A DNA stretch of 64,000 nt from positions 124,001 to 188,000 of the forward strand of contig DAIDHQ010000006.1 of NCBI GenBank assembly GCA_027459645.1. The letters run 5' to 3'. Position 1 is the stretch's first letter. The number at the start of each line of letters is the position of its first letter. A model generated the notes under the pieces. That model did not search any database. It was not told where the DNA came from and saw nothing but the letters and a program-made list of their open reading frames with translations. Position numbers and translations under genes: made by a program. Shown here in pieces: positions 51,116 through 59,895 of this stretch. This DNA is from Vulcanimicrobiota bacterium (lineage in GTDB: Bacteria > Vulcanimicrobiota > Vulcanimicrobiia > Vulcanimicrobiales > Vulcanimicrobiaceae).

Positions 51116-51864
51116 GCCTGGCGGTCATGATCGCCGACGACGAAGCGCCGGCGCGCCGAAAGCTCGCGCGCTTTCTCGGCGAGCACGACGACGTGAAGAT
51201 CGTCGCCGAAGCATCGAACGGCATCGACGCGCTCGATTTGATCGCGATCACGAAGCCGCAGGTAGTGTTCCTCGACATTCACATGCCCGATCTCGACGGC
51301 TTGGGTGTCGCGGAGGCGCTCGTGCGCGCCGAAGAGCCGCCGTCTATCGTGTTCGTGACGGCGTTCGACCAATACGCGGTCAAGGCGTTCGAAGTCAGCG
51401 CGCTCGATTATCTGCTCAAGCCCTACGACAAGGAACGCTTCGAGAACGCCCTGGAGCGCGCGCGCAGGGCCACCGAACAACTTCCCGACGCGGCGCAGCT
51501 TGCCGACACGCTTGCCCACATCCGCAACGAGCAGCAGTACGTTCGCCGCCTGCTCGTTCCGAACGAAGGACGCTCGTTCTTTATCGCGACCCGCGAAATC
51601 GTGCGTTTGGAGTCCGACGGGAATAGCGTCCTCGTGCACACCGCCCACGGCGCTCGCGCGTTGCGCGCCACGCTCGAATCGCTCGAATCGCGTCTCGATC
51701 CCGCATTGTTCGCGCGCGTGCACCGGTCGCATCTCGTGAACATCGACGAGATCGCCGAAATTCACCCCTGGTTTCACGGAGACTACAAGATCACGATGCG
51801 CGACGGAGCCGAAATCGGTTGGAGCCGCCGCTACGCTGCAAAAAGGACGGATTTGTTGAAATGA
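51112..51864 (+). CDS. LytTR family response regulator
   Basis: A 250-residue regulator: receiver domain with the acidic pocket DDEAPARRKL, phospho-acceptor Asp in VVFLDIHMPDLDGLG, FVTAFDQYAVKAFEVSALDY and Lys in LLKPYDKERF, then a LytTR DNA-binding domain (IVRLESDGNSVLVHTAHG; FARVHRSHLVNIDEIAEIHP). Partner of the upstream kinase; stop overlaps the glycosyltransferase start (ATGA). Confidence 0.95.
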   Translation: MSLAVMIADDEAPARRKLARFLGEHDDVKIVAEASNGIDALDLIAITKPQVVFLDIHMPDLDGLGVAEALVRAEEPPSIVFVTAFDQYAVKAFEVSALDYLLKPYDKERFENALERARRATEQLPDAAQLADTLAHIRNEQQYVRRLLVPNEGRSFFIATREIVRLESDGNSVLVHTAHGARALRATLESLESRLDPALFARVHRSHLVNIDEIAEIHPWFHGDYKITMRDGAEIGWSRRYAAKRTDLLK

Positions 51865-53366
51865 AACGGCGCGCGATTCCCTGGCTAGCAGCGGCCGTCG
51901 TTTTACTCGTACACGTCGTCGGAAACGCGCACTACGGCTTCTTCCGCGACGAACTCTATTTCATCATTTGCGGCCGCCATCCGCAGTGGGGCTACGTCGA
52001 CCAACCCCCGGTGGTGCCGTTGCTTGCGGCGCTCACGCAGATTTTCGGACATTCGCTCTTCTTGCTTCGTCTCGTTCCGGCGCTTTTTGCCGCGGCGGGG
52101 GCGTACGTCACCTGCCTCCTCGTCGTCGAATTCGGCGGCGGCGTCTTCGCGCAGATCGTCGCTGCACTCGCGTTTCTCTTCTCGCCAGTGCTCTTGAGTT
52201 TCGGGATGAAGGCCGGGACGGACGAAGTCGGCCTGTGGACCTGGCCGCTGCTCGCGTATCTGATCGTACGCATCGTTCGCGGCGCGGACCCGCGCTGGTG
52301 GATAGCGGCCGGCGTCGTCGCCGGCCTTTCGCTTCAGAGTAAGTACAGCGTCGTATTCTTTATCGCCGCTGCAATCGCCGGTCTCGTCGCGACACCACAG
52401 CGACGCGTGCTCGGAAGCCGCTGGTTAGTTCTCGGTTCGCTCGTGATGCTGCTCATCGCGCTGCCGAACGTGCTGTGGCAGGCGCACTACGACTTTCCGA
52501 TGTGGCAATTACTCGAAAACGGCCAACACGGCAAGAACGTGATCGCAGGGCCGCTCCTGTATATCTTTCAGGAGATCCTGATCGCGGGCATCTTCCTCTT
52601 TCCGGTCTGGCTCATCGGACTGATCTGGCTTCTGCGCACGCCGATGTTTCGTTTCCTCGGCTATGCCTACGTCATCTTGATGATCGAGATGATGGTGCTG
52701 CACGGCAAGCACTACTATCCGGCAAACGTGTACCCGATATTGATGGCCGCCGGAGGCGTGCAGATCGAACGCTGGGCGTCGAATGCGCGCGCCGTCCAGG
52801 CTGCGATCGTGGCCTACGCGCTCGTAGTCGGGCCCATATTCATGCCGTTCGTCCTTCCCATTCTTCCCGAGAATACGTTTATCGCCTACCAGAATCGCGT
52901 CTTCGACGTCCTTCACATTTCGAAAGCGACGTTGGCCACCGAACACGGCCGTGAGAAATCCGCGTTGCCGGGTGACTGGGCCGACATGCACGGATGGCCT
53001 CAGCTTGCGGCGACGGTCAAATCGATCTACGACGCGCTGCCGCCGTCGGAGCGCGCGCAAGCGGTCGTCGCCGCGAGCAATTACGGAGAGGCGTCGGCGG
53101 TCGAGTTTTTCGCGCCGGGCATACCGGTTATCAGCGGACACAACCAATATTGGCTGTGGGGAACGCACGGCTATACCGGCAACGTCGTCATCGACGTCAA
53201 CGGCGACTGCGGCGCGAAAGAACATCTCTTCGAGCATGCGACGCGCGCGGCCGTGTTTGACGCACCGTACACGATTGGATGGGAAACACACATTCCGATC
53301 ATGGTCTGCCGCGACCTCAAAGTTCCGCTTGCGAAACTCTGGCCGTCGCTCAAGAACTATATCTAG
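51861..53366 (+). CDS. ArnT/GT39-like membrane glycosyltransferase
   Basis: A 501-residue polytopic protein of the GT-C type: MKRRAIPWLAAAVVLLVHVV, then the catalytic loop GFFRDELYFIICGRHPQWGY with VDQPPVVPLLAAL, about 10 further helices, and a C-terminal soluble region (~370-500). GT39/ArnT enzymes use lipid-linked sugars to modify protein or envelope glycans. The frame opens earlier, but the ATG at 51861 is coupled to the regulator stop. The stop overlaps the convergent hydrolase stop by 4 bp (CTAG). Confidence 0.88.
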   Translation: MKRRAIPWLAAAVVLLVHVVGNAHYGFFRDELYFIICGRHPQWGYVDQPPVVPLLAALTQIFGHSLFLLRLVPALFAAAGAYVTCLLVVEFGGGVFAQIVAALAFLFSPVLLSFGMKAGTDEVGLWTWPLLAYLIVRIVRGADPRWWIAAGVVAGLSLQSKYSVVFFIAAAIAGLVATPQRRVLGSRWLVLGSLVMLLIALPNVLWQAHYDFPMWQLLENGQHGKNVIAGPLLYIFQEILIAGIFLFPVWLIGLIWLLRTPMFRFLGYAYVILMIEMMVLHGKHYYPANVYPILMAAGGVQIERWASNARAVQAAIVAYALVVGPIFMPFVLPILPENTFIAYQNRVFDVLHISKATLATEHGREKSALPGDWADMHGWPQLAATVKSIYDALPPSERAQAVVAASNYGEASAVEFFAPGIPVISGHNQYWLWGTHGYTGNVVIDVNGDCGAKEHLFEHATRAAVFDAPYTIGWETHIPIMVCRDLKVPLAKLWPSLKNYI

Positions 53367-54250
53367 CCGGCGATTCCCAGAACGTCGATCAGCTTCGGAT
53401 AAACGACCCCGGTCTCGGCGAGCGGATTGTCGGGATCGATCACGTCGTGATTTTCGGGAAGGTCGCGAAGCTCCACGTATTCGATCGAGGCTTTGCGCAG
53501 GTGCCACGCGTCGGCGACTTCCTTGGCGACCTGGTTGTTGACGGCCGGATCGGCACGATTGACGACCATTGAGATGCGCCCGGCGCGCGGCGCTTCGTCT
53601 TTCGCTGCGTCAAAGACGTCGGCACCGATGTAGAGCGTCTGCATCAAGGCATGCGTCGAGAAGCGCGGATACGCGGTCTTCGGGCGCTGCTTCTCGCGAA
53701 TGCGCGGATCCCACCACAGAAACATATTCGGGAGATGTTCTATGACCCACGCGAGCGTCATCGTAACGCCGCGCGAGAGTTGAAGAACGGCAAAATCGGG
53801 CGCAACGGGCACGCTGACGTCCACGTCGTCGCGGTATTGGCCCAGATACGCGCATTGCAGGCCGCCGGCGGAGATGCCGAGCACCGCGACGCGCTCGCCG
53901 AGTCCACGTGCGACGTCCACCGCATCGTAGGCTGCGTCGACCAGATCCTGTGCGGTCAGCTTTGCTAGCGCTTTGGTGAGCCGGTCCGCGTAGCCTTGAT
54001 ACGGCATGCGCGGAACGTACACGTTCGCGCCGAGCTGGTGGATCTTCGGCGCGAACTCACAGTACTGCCCCGGGTGATTCGTCAGCCCGTGAAAGAGCAC
54101 CACGGCCCACGGACGGCGCTCGCCATGGGCGAGCAGCATCGTGCGAGCGTTCGGTGCAATGCGGGCATCGTCGCGCGCTTGAACCTCGTTTGCGCGACGG
54201 ATTGCATCGGGGTAGCTACCGGCTGGACGACTAGCGGGACGCCGAATCAT
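53363..54250 (-). CDS. Alpha/beta hydrolase (paralogue of the 54794-55654 product)
   Basis: A 295-residue serine hydrolase: AVVLFHGLTNHPGQYCEFAP as oxyanion region, nucleophile GISAGGLQ, Asp in NRADPAVNNQ, catalytic His in LPENHDVIDP. It closely resembles the hydrolase gene on the other side of tag (VVLFHGL; YPRFSTHA/YPRYATHA; ENHD/SHDI). The ATG at 54248-54250 is chosen; it overlaps the end of tag by 20 bp. Substrate unknown, possibly a carboxylesterase/monoacylglycerol-type enzyme. Confidence 0.85.
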   Translation of the reverse strand: MIRRPASRPAGSYPDAIRRANEVQARDDARIAPNARTMLLAHGERRPWAVVLFHGLTNHPGQYCEFAPKIHQLGANVYVPRMPYQGYADRLTKALAKLTAQDLVDAAYDAVDVARGLGERVAVLGISAGGLQCAYLGQYRDDVDVSVPVAPDFAVLQLSRGVTMTLAWVIEHLPNMFLWWDPRIREKQRPKTAYPRFSTHALMQTLYIGADVFDAAKDEAPRAGRISMVVNRADPAVNNQVAKEVADAWHLRKASIEYVELRDLPENHDVIDPDNPLAETGVVYPKLIDVLGIAG

Positions 54251-54797
54251 GCCACGCACATTCGACGAGATGGTCGTTGACCATACCGGTTGCCTGCATG
54301 AACGCATACATAATCGTCGGTCCGACGAAGCGAAACCCGCGTTTGCGAAGATCCGCGCTGAGCGCGCGCGATTCGGCGGTTTCCGTGGGAAGGTCCGAAG
54401 ATTTCTGCGGCCGGTTCACGCGCGGCTTCCACTCCACGAAGCGCCAGACGTAGGCATCGAACGAATCGAACTCGTCCTGAACTTTTAAAAACGCGCGCGC
54501 GTTGGTTACCGCCGATTCCAGCTTGGAACGATTTCGGACGATGCCTTCGTCGTGCATGAGCTTTTCGATGCGTGCGCGCGTAAAGCGCGCGACGCGAACG
54601 GGATCGAAATCCGCAAATACCGTACGATAGCGCTCGCGTTTGCGCAAAATCGTCTCCCAACTCAGGCCCGCCTGAGCGCCCTCGAGGATGAGAAACTCGA
54701 AGAAGACGCGATCGTCGTGTACGGGACGCCCCCATTCGTTATCGTGATAGGCGATCGATAGTTCGGTCGTCGCCCACGAACAGCGCGTGTCTTTCAT
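54231..54797 (-). CDS. tag: DNA-3-methyladenine glycosylase I
   Basis: Excises 3-methyladenine from alkylated DNA. The 188-residue protein has CSWATTELSIAYHDNEWGRP, EFLILEGAQAGLSWETIL and VGPTIMYAFMQATGMVNDHL, the Tag signature, with the zinc Cys/His ligands near both ends (C5, H17, and a C-terminal H/C pair). Start overlaps the upstream hydrolase stop by 4 bp. It lies between two paralogous hydrolases. Confidence 0.96.
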   Translation of the reverse strand: MKDTRCSWATTELSIAYHDNEWGRPVHDDRVFFEFLILEGAQAGLSWETILRKRERYRTVFADFDPVRVARFTRARIEKLMHDEGIVRNRSKLESAVTNARAFLKVQDEFDSFDAYVWRFVEWKPRVNRPQKSSDLPTETAESRALSADLRKRGFRFVGPTIMYAFMQATGMVNDHLVECAWHDSASR

Positions 54798-55654
54798 GCA
54801 GTCCCCTCGAGAAGAGCGAGTATCGTTGGGAAGACGCGATCCGCGATCTGCGGATGGCGTAAAGGTTCGATGATATCGTGCGAAAACGGCACGTCGGTCA
54901 ACACGACGTGTTGCAAACGCTCGGCGCTTTGGTCTCGCAGCCGCATCTCCAGACGCCGAACCGCGCGATTGTTCACCGCCGCTTCACGAGCATTCGTCAC
55001 GAATATCAATTTCTTTGCCGCAATGCCTCCAGTCGCATCGCGCATGACCTCGCGTGCGAGCAAATACGACTGCGCGACCGCATGCGTCGCATAACGAGGA
55101 TAGCCGTGGGCCGGCATCTGCCTTTCACGCGCGATCGGATCCCACCATTGGAATTGATTCGGCAGCGCGAGCATCAAGCGCGAAAACGACCCCATGAAAC
55201 GATTCGGAACCCACGAGATGCCGAAAAACGGAGCGATAGCGACCGCTCGTTCCACGGCAAAGTGTTCGGCGATCCACGTCGCGAGCAATCCGCCCAGGGA
55301 AAAGCCGCCCACGACGGTTCGCTCTCCCACCCCGTGCGCGAGCTCGACGCTCTCGCGCGCGAGTTGCCGCAACTCGTCCGCGGTCAAATGCGCCAGGGCG
55401 GTGCTCAGCCGGTCTTCGTGTCCGTGCCGGGGCAAACGCGGCACGATGACGTTGTGCCCGTGTTCGTGAAGCGCGTGTGCGAAACGCACGAATTGGGTCG
55501 GACTGGCCGAGAGGCCGTGAAAGAGCACGACCGAAAGCGGCCGCACCTCGTCGTGAAGCAGCAATTTCGTCCGTCCGGCCTCGCTGACGCGGCCGTGGTC
55601 GCGGTTGCGCAGGCGCTCGAGCGTCGCCTGGGTACGCGGTGAGATGCCTTTCAC
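54794..55654 (-). CDS. Alpha/beta hydrolase (paralogue of the 53363-54250 product)
   Basis: A 286-residue hydrolase: VVLFHGLSASPTQFVRFA, nucleophile GFSLGGLLAT, His in PFSHDIIEPL. At the position of the Asp in its paralogue's RADPAVNN it has AREAAVNN, i.e. Glu instead of Asp. GTG start (55652-55654). It leads the hydrolase-tag-hydrolase unit. No signal peptide. Function unknown. Confidence 0.85.
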   Translation of the reverse strand: MKGISPRTQATLERLRNRDHGRVSEAGRTKLLLHDEVRPLSVVLFHGLSASPTQFVRFAHALHEHGHNVIVPRLPRHGHEDRLSTALAHLTADELRQLARESVELAHGVGERTVVGGFSLGGLLATWIAEHFAVERAVAIAPFFGISWVPNRFMGSFSRLMLALPNQFQWWDPIARERQMPAHGYPRYATHAVAQSYLLAREVMRDATGGIAAKKLIFVTNAREAAVNNRAVRRLEMRLRDQSAERLQHVVLTDVPFSHDIIEPLRHPQIADRVFPTILALLEGTA

Positions 55655-55708
55655 GTCAGGAAGGTGGGCCTCTGGGACGTCCTTAAGACAAGCAGGGAAG
55701 TGTTCCTA

Positions 55709-55736
55709 GAACATGGGCGTTTGCGCCCCCATGTTC
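55709..55736. repeat. Palindrome upstream of rocD
   Basis: Perfect 9-bp inverted repeat GAACATGGG/CCCATGTTC with a 10-base centre, 43 bp before the rocD start. No T tract, so an operator or leader hairpin is more likely than a terminator. Confidence 0.4.
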
Positions 55737-55778
55737 CTTGTGAGCGGAAGCTCCGAGTAAACACGCGCGGCGCCCGTT

Positions 55779-56999
55779 ATGAGGATCATGCATGTAGGAG
55801 AACCGAAAAGTTCGCAGCATTTCGTCGAATTAGACGAACGCTACGGCGCACATAATTATAAGCCGCTCGATCTCGTCGTCGAGCGTGCCGAGGGCGTCTG
55901 GTTGTGGGACGTCGAGGGACGGCGTTACCTCGACTGCATCAGCGCCTATTCCGCCGTCAACCAAGGCCACTGCCACCCTAGGATACGCGCCGCGCTCGTC
56001 GCGCAGGCCGGAAAAGTCAGCTTGACGTCGCGCGCTATGCGCAACGATCGCATGGGCCCCTTCCTTCGCAAGCTCACCGAGACGTGCGGCTTCGAACGCG
56101 CGCTGCCGATGAATACGGGCGCGGAAGCGGTGGAAACGGCGATCAAGCTCGCGCGCCGCTGGGGATACGAAATCAAAGGCATCCCCGACAACGAAGCCGA
56201 GATCATCGTCTTTTCGAATAATTTCCACGGCCGCACGACCGCGATCATCAGCGCCAGCACCGACCCGTCGTATAGACGCCACTTCGGCCCGTTTACGCCG
56301 GGCTTCGTTCCGGTGCCCTACGGTGACGCCGACGCGCTGCAACGAGCGATCACACCCAACACGTGCGCGATCCTGATCGAACCGATTCAAGGCGAGGGCG
56401 GCGTGATCGTTCCGCCCGAAGGATTCATGAAGCGCGCGTGGGCGATCTGCAAAGAACACGACGTGCTCTTTATCGCCGACGAGATTCAAACCGGCTTCGG
56501 ACGCACGGGCGATCTCTTCGCGTGCGACTACGACAACGTCAAACCGGATATTCTCGTCGTCGGCAAGGCGCTCGGCGGCGGATATTATCCCGTTTCCGCC
56601 GCGCTTGCAAACACGGCGCTGATGGAACTCTTCCAGCCCGGCGATCACGGCAGCACCTTCGGCGGCAATCCTCTCGCGTCGGCGGTTGCCGAAGCTTCGC
56701 TCGACGTCATCGTCAACGAAAAGCTCGCTTCACGCGCTCGCTATGCCGGCGCGAAGGTGATGCAGGGGTTGCGCGCGGCGCAATCGCCGCTCGTGAAAGA
56801 GGTGCGCGGGCGCGGATTGCTGATCGGTATCGAATTGACGGTGCCCGCGAAGAAGCTCTCCGCCGCGCTGCTCGATCGCGGAATTGCCGCGAAAGACACG
56901 CACGACCGCGTTTTGCGCATCGCACCGCCGCTCGTCATCGAAGACGACGCGATCGAACTTCTCCTGGAGCAGTATAACGCAGCCCTAGCCGCCATATGA
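55779..56999 (+). CDS. rocD: Ornithine aminotransferase
   Basis: Class III PLP transaminase converting ornithine and 2-oxoglutarate to glutamate semialdehyde in arginine/ornithine breakdown. The 406-residue protein has DERYGAHNYKPLDLVVERAE, WDVEGRRYLDCISAYSAVNQ, MNTGAEAVETAIKLARRWGY, FHGRTTAIISAS, IADEIQTGFGRTG and the PLP Lys in VVGKALGGGYYPVSA. A second ATG at 55788 is a possible start. The acyl-CoA synthetase gene follows 8 bp later. Confidence 0.94.
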   Translation: MRIMHVGEPKSSQHFVELDERYGAHNYKPLDLVVERAEGVWLWDVEGRRYLDCISAYSAVNQGHCHPRIRAALVAQAGKVSLTSRAMRNDRMGPFLRKLTETCGFERALPMNTGAEAVETAIKLARRWGYEIKGIPDNEAEIIVFSNNFHGRTTAIISASTDPSYRRHFGPFTPGFVPVPYGDADALQRAITPNTCAILIEPIQGEGGVIVPPEGFMKRAWAICKEHDVLFIADEIQTGFGRTGDLFACDYDNVKPDILVVGKALGGGYYPVSAALANTALMELFQPGDHGSTFGGNPLASAVAEASLDVIVNEKLASRARYAGAKVMQGLRAAQSPLVKEVRGRGLLIGIELTVPAKKLSAALLDRGIAAKDTHDRVLRIAPPLVIEDDAIELLLEQYNAALAAI

Positions 57000-57007
57000 G
57001 GTAGACG

Positions 57008-58627
57008 ATGGAGACGATGGACCCGAGAGTGTCGTTCCGCTGGGACGTCCCCGCGCAATTCAATTTCGCGCGCGACGTCGTCGACCGGCACGCTCCCGAC
57101 GACAAGCTCGGGTTGCTCTTCGTTTCCTCCGAAGCAACGCGGCGCGCCTACGGCTTCGCCGAAATCTCGGAAACCTCGCAAAAGTATGCCCGCGTCCTTA
57201 AGGACGCGGGCGTTTCGCGCGGTTCCCGCGTGCTGGTCGCGTTGCCGAAGATTCCCGAATGGATCTTCACGATGCTCGCGCTCGACCGCTTGGGTGCCGT
57301 CGCGATACCGTGCCCGGAACAACTTCGCGCAGACGACCTGCTCTATCGCGCGGATCATGCCGAAGCCGTCGCGATCGTGGGTGACGTCAACAACCTCGAA
57401 CAATTAGAGCCCGTTCGCGCGAACGCCAAAACGTTGAAGACCTTCTTCATCACGCGCGGTGAGGGCGATGGCTGGCAGACGCTCGAGGCGATGTTTCATC
57501 ACGCGGACCCGTTCGAAGGCGTGGACACCTCGGTCGACGAGTGGGCGTACGTCGTCTACACGAGCGGTACGACGAAGGAACCCAAAGGCGTCGTTCACGA
57601 TCGCGGCTACCAGTACGCAAAGCGCATGCAGGCGAAATTCTGGCTCGATTGCCGCGAAGACGATCTCGTTTGGTGCACGGCGTCGACCGGCTGGGCGAAG
57701 TCGCTGTGGAACGTACTGCTCGGTCCGTGGTCGTGCGGAAGCGGCATCGTGCTGCACGAAGCACCGTTCGATCCGATTGCGCGTATGGATCTGATCGCCG
57801 ATCTGCGCGTCACGGTGCTCTGCCAAGCGCCGACCGAATACCGCATGGAAGCGAAACTCGCGGATCTGAGTAAATGGAAGCTGCCGCATTTACGTCACTG
57901 CGTAAGCGCGGGCGAACCGCTCAATCCCGAAGTGATTATCCGATGGAAAGACGCATTCGGTCTAACGATCTACGACGGATACGGTCAGACCGAAAATTCG
58001 TTGCTCATTGCGAACCTGCGCGGCGATCACGTGCATCCGGGATCGATGGGACGGCCGACGCCGGGACACGACGTCGTCGTGATCGACGAAGACGGCAACG
58101 AAACCAAGACGGGCGAGACCGGCGACATCGCCGTACGCGGCAACCCGCCGACGCTTTTTAAAGGATACCTGAAGAACGACGCCGAGACCGAAGCCTGCTA
58201 TCGCAACGGGCAGTATCTCACCGGCGACCGCGCGTACGTCGATGAAGACGGATATTTTTGGTTCGTTGGACGCGCCGACGACGTGATTAGTTCGGGTGCA
58301 TACCGCATCGGGCCGTTTGAAGTAGAAAGCGCGCTGCTCAAACACGAAGCCGTCGCGGAATCGGCCGCGGTGGGAAGTCCCGATCCCGATCGCGGCAACA
58401 TCGTGAAGGCGTTCGTCGTGTTGCGTCCGGGATTCGATCCGAGCGACGAACTGACAAAAGCGCTGCAGGAGCACTGCAAACGCATCACCGCTCCGTACAA
58501 ATATCCGCGCGAGATCGAATTCGTCGCCGAACTGCCGAAGACGCGTTCCGGAAAGATTCGCCGCGTCGAATTGCGCCAGCGAAAACTGGAACGCAAGGGC
58601 GCGACCCGCGCGAGCGGCTACAGCTAG
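57008..58627 (+). CDS. Medium-chain/branched acyl-CoA synthetase (AMP-forming)
   Basis: Activates carboxylic acids to acyl-CoA. The 539-residue ANL-superfamily enzyme has P-loop YTSGTTKEPKGVVHD, WCTASTGWAKSLWNVLLGPW, YDGYGQTENSLL, GDIAVRGNPPTLFKGYLKND, TGDRAYVDEDGYFWFVGRADD and the catalytic Lys in TRSGKIRRVELRQ. The W-C-T-A-S-T-G-W pattern fits the medium-chain (ACSM/MACS) group. Could feed the acyl-CoA mutase and glyoxylate shunt. Convergent overlap of 4 bp with the next gene. Confidence 0.93.
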   Translation: METMDPRVSFRWDVPAQFNFARDVVDRHAPDDKLGLLFVSSEATRRAYGFAEISETSQKYARVLKDAGVSRGSRVLVALPKIPEWIFTMLALDRLGAVAIPCPEQLRADDLLYRADHAEAVAIVGDVNNLEQLEPVRANAKTLKTFFITRGEGDGWQTLEAMFHHADPFEGVDTSVDEWAYVVYTSGTTKEPKGVVHDRGYQYAKRMQAKFWLDCREDDLVWCTASTGWAKSLWNVLLGPWSCGSGIVLHEAPFDPIARMDLIADLRVTVLCQAPTEYRMEAKLADLSKWKLPHLRHCVSAGEPLNPEVIIRWKDAFGLTIYDGYGQTENSLLIANLRGDHVHPGSMGRPTPGHDVVVIDEDGNETKTGETGDIAVRGNPPTLFKGYLKNDAETEACYRNGQYLTGDRAYVDEDGYFWFVGRADDVISSGAYRIGPFEVESALLKHEAVAESAAVGSPDPDRGNIVKAFVVLRPGFDPSDELTKALQEHCKRITAPYKYPREIEFVAELPKTRSGKIRRVELRQRKLERKGATRASGYS

Positions 58628-59076
58628 GCGAGATCCAGGCGCATCTCGTCGCTCGTCACGAAGCCGAGCGATTCGTAAAGTGGCCGGCCGGCCGCCGAGG
58701 CCCGCAAGCGGATTCGCGCGCATCCGGCTTCCCGGCACAGCTCGATCAGCGCGGTGACAAGCCTTCGCGCCAGCCCTTGGCGCCGGTACTCCGGGAAGGT
58801 GTAGATTCCGGCGAGCGTCGCGGCGGGCCGCATGAGCGCCACGTCCGAACCCGCCCTGAAGATTGCGCAGCCGGTGGCGGCAATGCGGCCGTCGGCCTCG
58901 ACGACGAGCCAGCGCTGCTCGCCGCCCTGCATGGCTGCCGCAAAACGCCGTTCCAGGCTCTCGCGCCAGAGCGGGTCGAGCTGCGGCTCAAGCAGGCCCG
59001 ATTCGTCGAGCATCGCGTACCAGGCGCCGGCCAGTAGGGGAATCTCTTCGGGTAGGGCCGGCCGGATGGTCGTCAT
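58624..59076 (-). CDS. GNAT family acetyltransferase
   Basis: A 150-residue N-acetyltransferase: TTIRPALPEEIPLLAGAWYA, acetyl-CoA loop LAGIYTFPEYRRQGLARRLV (R/Q-x-x-G-x-A), and ASAAGRPLYESLGFVTSDEM at the C-terminus. Substrate unknown. The frame opens at 59169, but the ATG at 59074-59076 is used, leaving the infC promoter free. Divergent from infC, convergent with the acyl-CoA synthetase. Confidence 0.9.
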   Translation of the reverse strand: MTTIRPALPEEIPLLAGAWYAMLDESGLLEPQLDPLWRESLERRFAAAMQGGEQRWLVVEADGRIAATGCAIFRAGSDVALMRPAATLAGIYTFPEYRRQGLARRLVTALIELCREAGCARIRLRASAAGRPLYESLGFVTSDEMRLDLA

Positions 59077-59106
59077 ACTGGTACTGCCAATACCACGAAA
59101 AGCGCG

Positions 59107-59136
59107 TTGACACCCCGCTGCGGCCCGTGCTATTCT
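59107..59136 (+). promoter_or_regulatory. Sigma-70-type promoter of infC-rpmI-rplT
   Basis: TTGACA (59107-59112), 18 bp, TATTCT (59131-59136). Predicted start about 59143, leaving a leader of ~130 nt with several hairpins. Confidence 0.75.
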
Positions 59137-59150
59137 TCGCAAGCCGAAGA

Positions 59151-59262
59151 AGCGGGGAGACCCGCTCACCGGATGCCCTCGGGCGATCCGGTACCATACG
59201 AGGAACCGCCGGTAGGTTCCACTTGTGGGGTTGCTTCGGCGACGCCATTTTTTCTTTTTATA
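59151..59262 (+). promoter_or_regulatory. Structured leader with a rho-independent attenuator ahead of infC
   Basis: Hairpin 1: AGCGGG-GAGA-CCCGCT (59151-59166, GNRA loop). Hairpin 2: ACCGGAT...ATCCGGT (59168-59192) with an inner GCCC/GGGC. Hairpin 3: GGAACC/GGTTCC (59202-59220). Then a GGGGTTGC-TTCG-GCGACGCC stem (about 59226-59247) followed by ATTTTTTCTTTTTA: an intrinsic terminator placed just before the infC Shine-Dalgarno. This is the layout of the L20-type autoregulatory leader known in Firmicutes, though sequence homology was not tested. Confidence 0.65.
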
Positions 59263-59274
59263 GGGGATATCGCC

Positions 59275-59895
59275 ATAGCTCGACCGCTACGAGTAAACGA
59301 GCAGATCCGGATTCGCACCGTCCGTGCGATCGACGAAAACGGAGAACAGCTCGGAATCATGCCGACCGAGGACGCGCTCGCGCGCGCCCGGGGTGCGGGC
59401 CTGGATCTCATCGAGATCTCGCCCAACGCCCAGCCGCCCGTCGTGAAAATCGGCGATTACGGCCGGTTGAAATACGAGCAGTCGAAAAAAGACAAAGATG
59501 CCCGCAAGAAGCAGCGCAACTTCGAACTTCGCGAAGTAAAACTGCGGCCGAAAATTGAGACGCACGACTATGAAACGAAAGCGCGCATGGCCGAGCGTCT
59601 ACTGTTGGACGGCAGCAAGATCAAAGTAACGATCATGTTCCGCGGGCGCGAGATCACCTATACGGGCTTCGGGAAGCGATTGTTGGATCGCATGGCCGAA
59701 GATTTGGCGCCAATTGCCCTCATCGAGCGCGAAGCGCGCCTCGAAGGAAAAAATATGTTCATGATTCTGGCACCGCGTCCCACGCCGACCGGTCCGCCGA
59801 AGTTCTCTTCGCAGAAAGAACATGCGCAGGATCATAAGGACGAGACGCAAGCCGAGGATCATGAAGAGAACCTGAAGGAGCCTACCAGTGCCTAA
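59275..59895 (+). CDS. infC: Translation initiation factor IF-3
   Basis: Checks start codons and prevents subunit joining. From an ATA start (59275-59277; AGGGGA 7 bp upstream at 59262-59267) it is 206 residues: RPLRVNEQIRIRTVRAIDEN, LGIMPTEDALARARGAGLDL, ISPNAQPPVVKIGDYGRLKY, and the C-domain TITIMF-like KVTIMFRGREITYTGFG. It ends in an acidic/Lys tail of about 35 extra residues. No ATG, GTG or TTG is available before RPLRVNEQ except far upstream across the terminator. Noncanonical starts are known for infC in many bacteria and allow IF-3 to repress itself. Confidence 0.95.
   Translation: MARPLRVNEQIRIRTVRAIDENGEQLGIMPTEDALARARGAGLDLIEISPNAQPPVVKIGDYGRLKYEQSKKDKDARKKQRNFELREVKLRPKIETHDYETKARMAERLLLDGSKIKVTIMFRGREITYTGFGKRLLDRMAEDLAPIALIEREARLEGKNMFMILAPRPTPTGPPKFSSQKEHAQDHKDETQAEDHEENLKEPTSA

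Noticed and set aside
54005-54025. GAAC-N6-GTTC resembling a LexA box
   Set aside because: Spacing is 6 instead of 4 and it lies in the middle of a hydrolase coding region.
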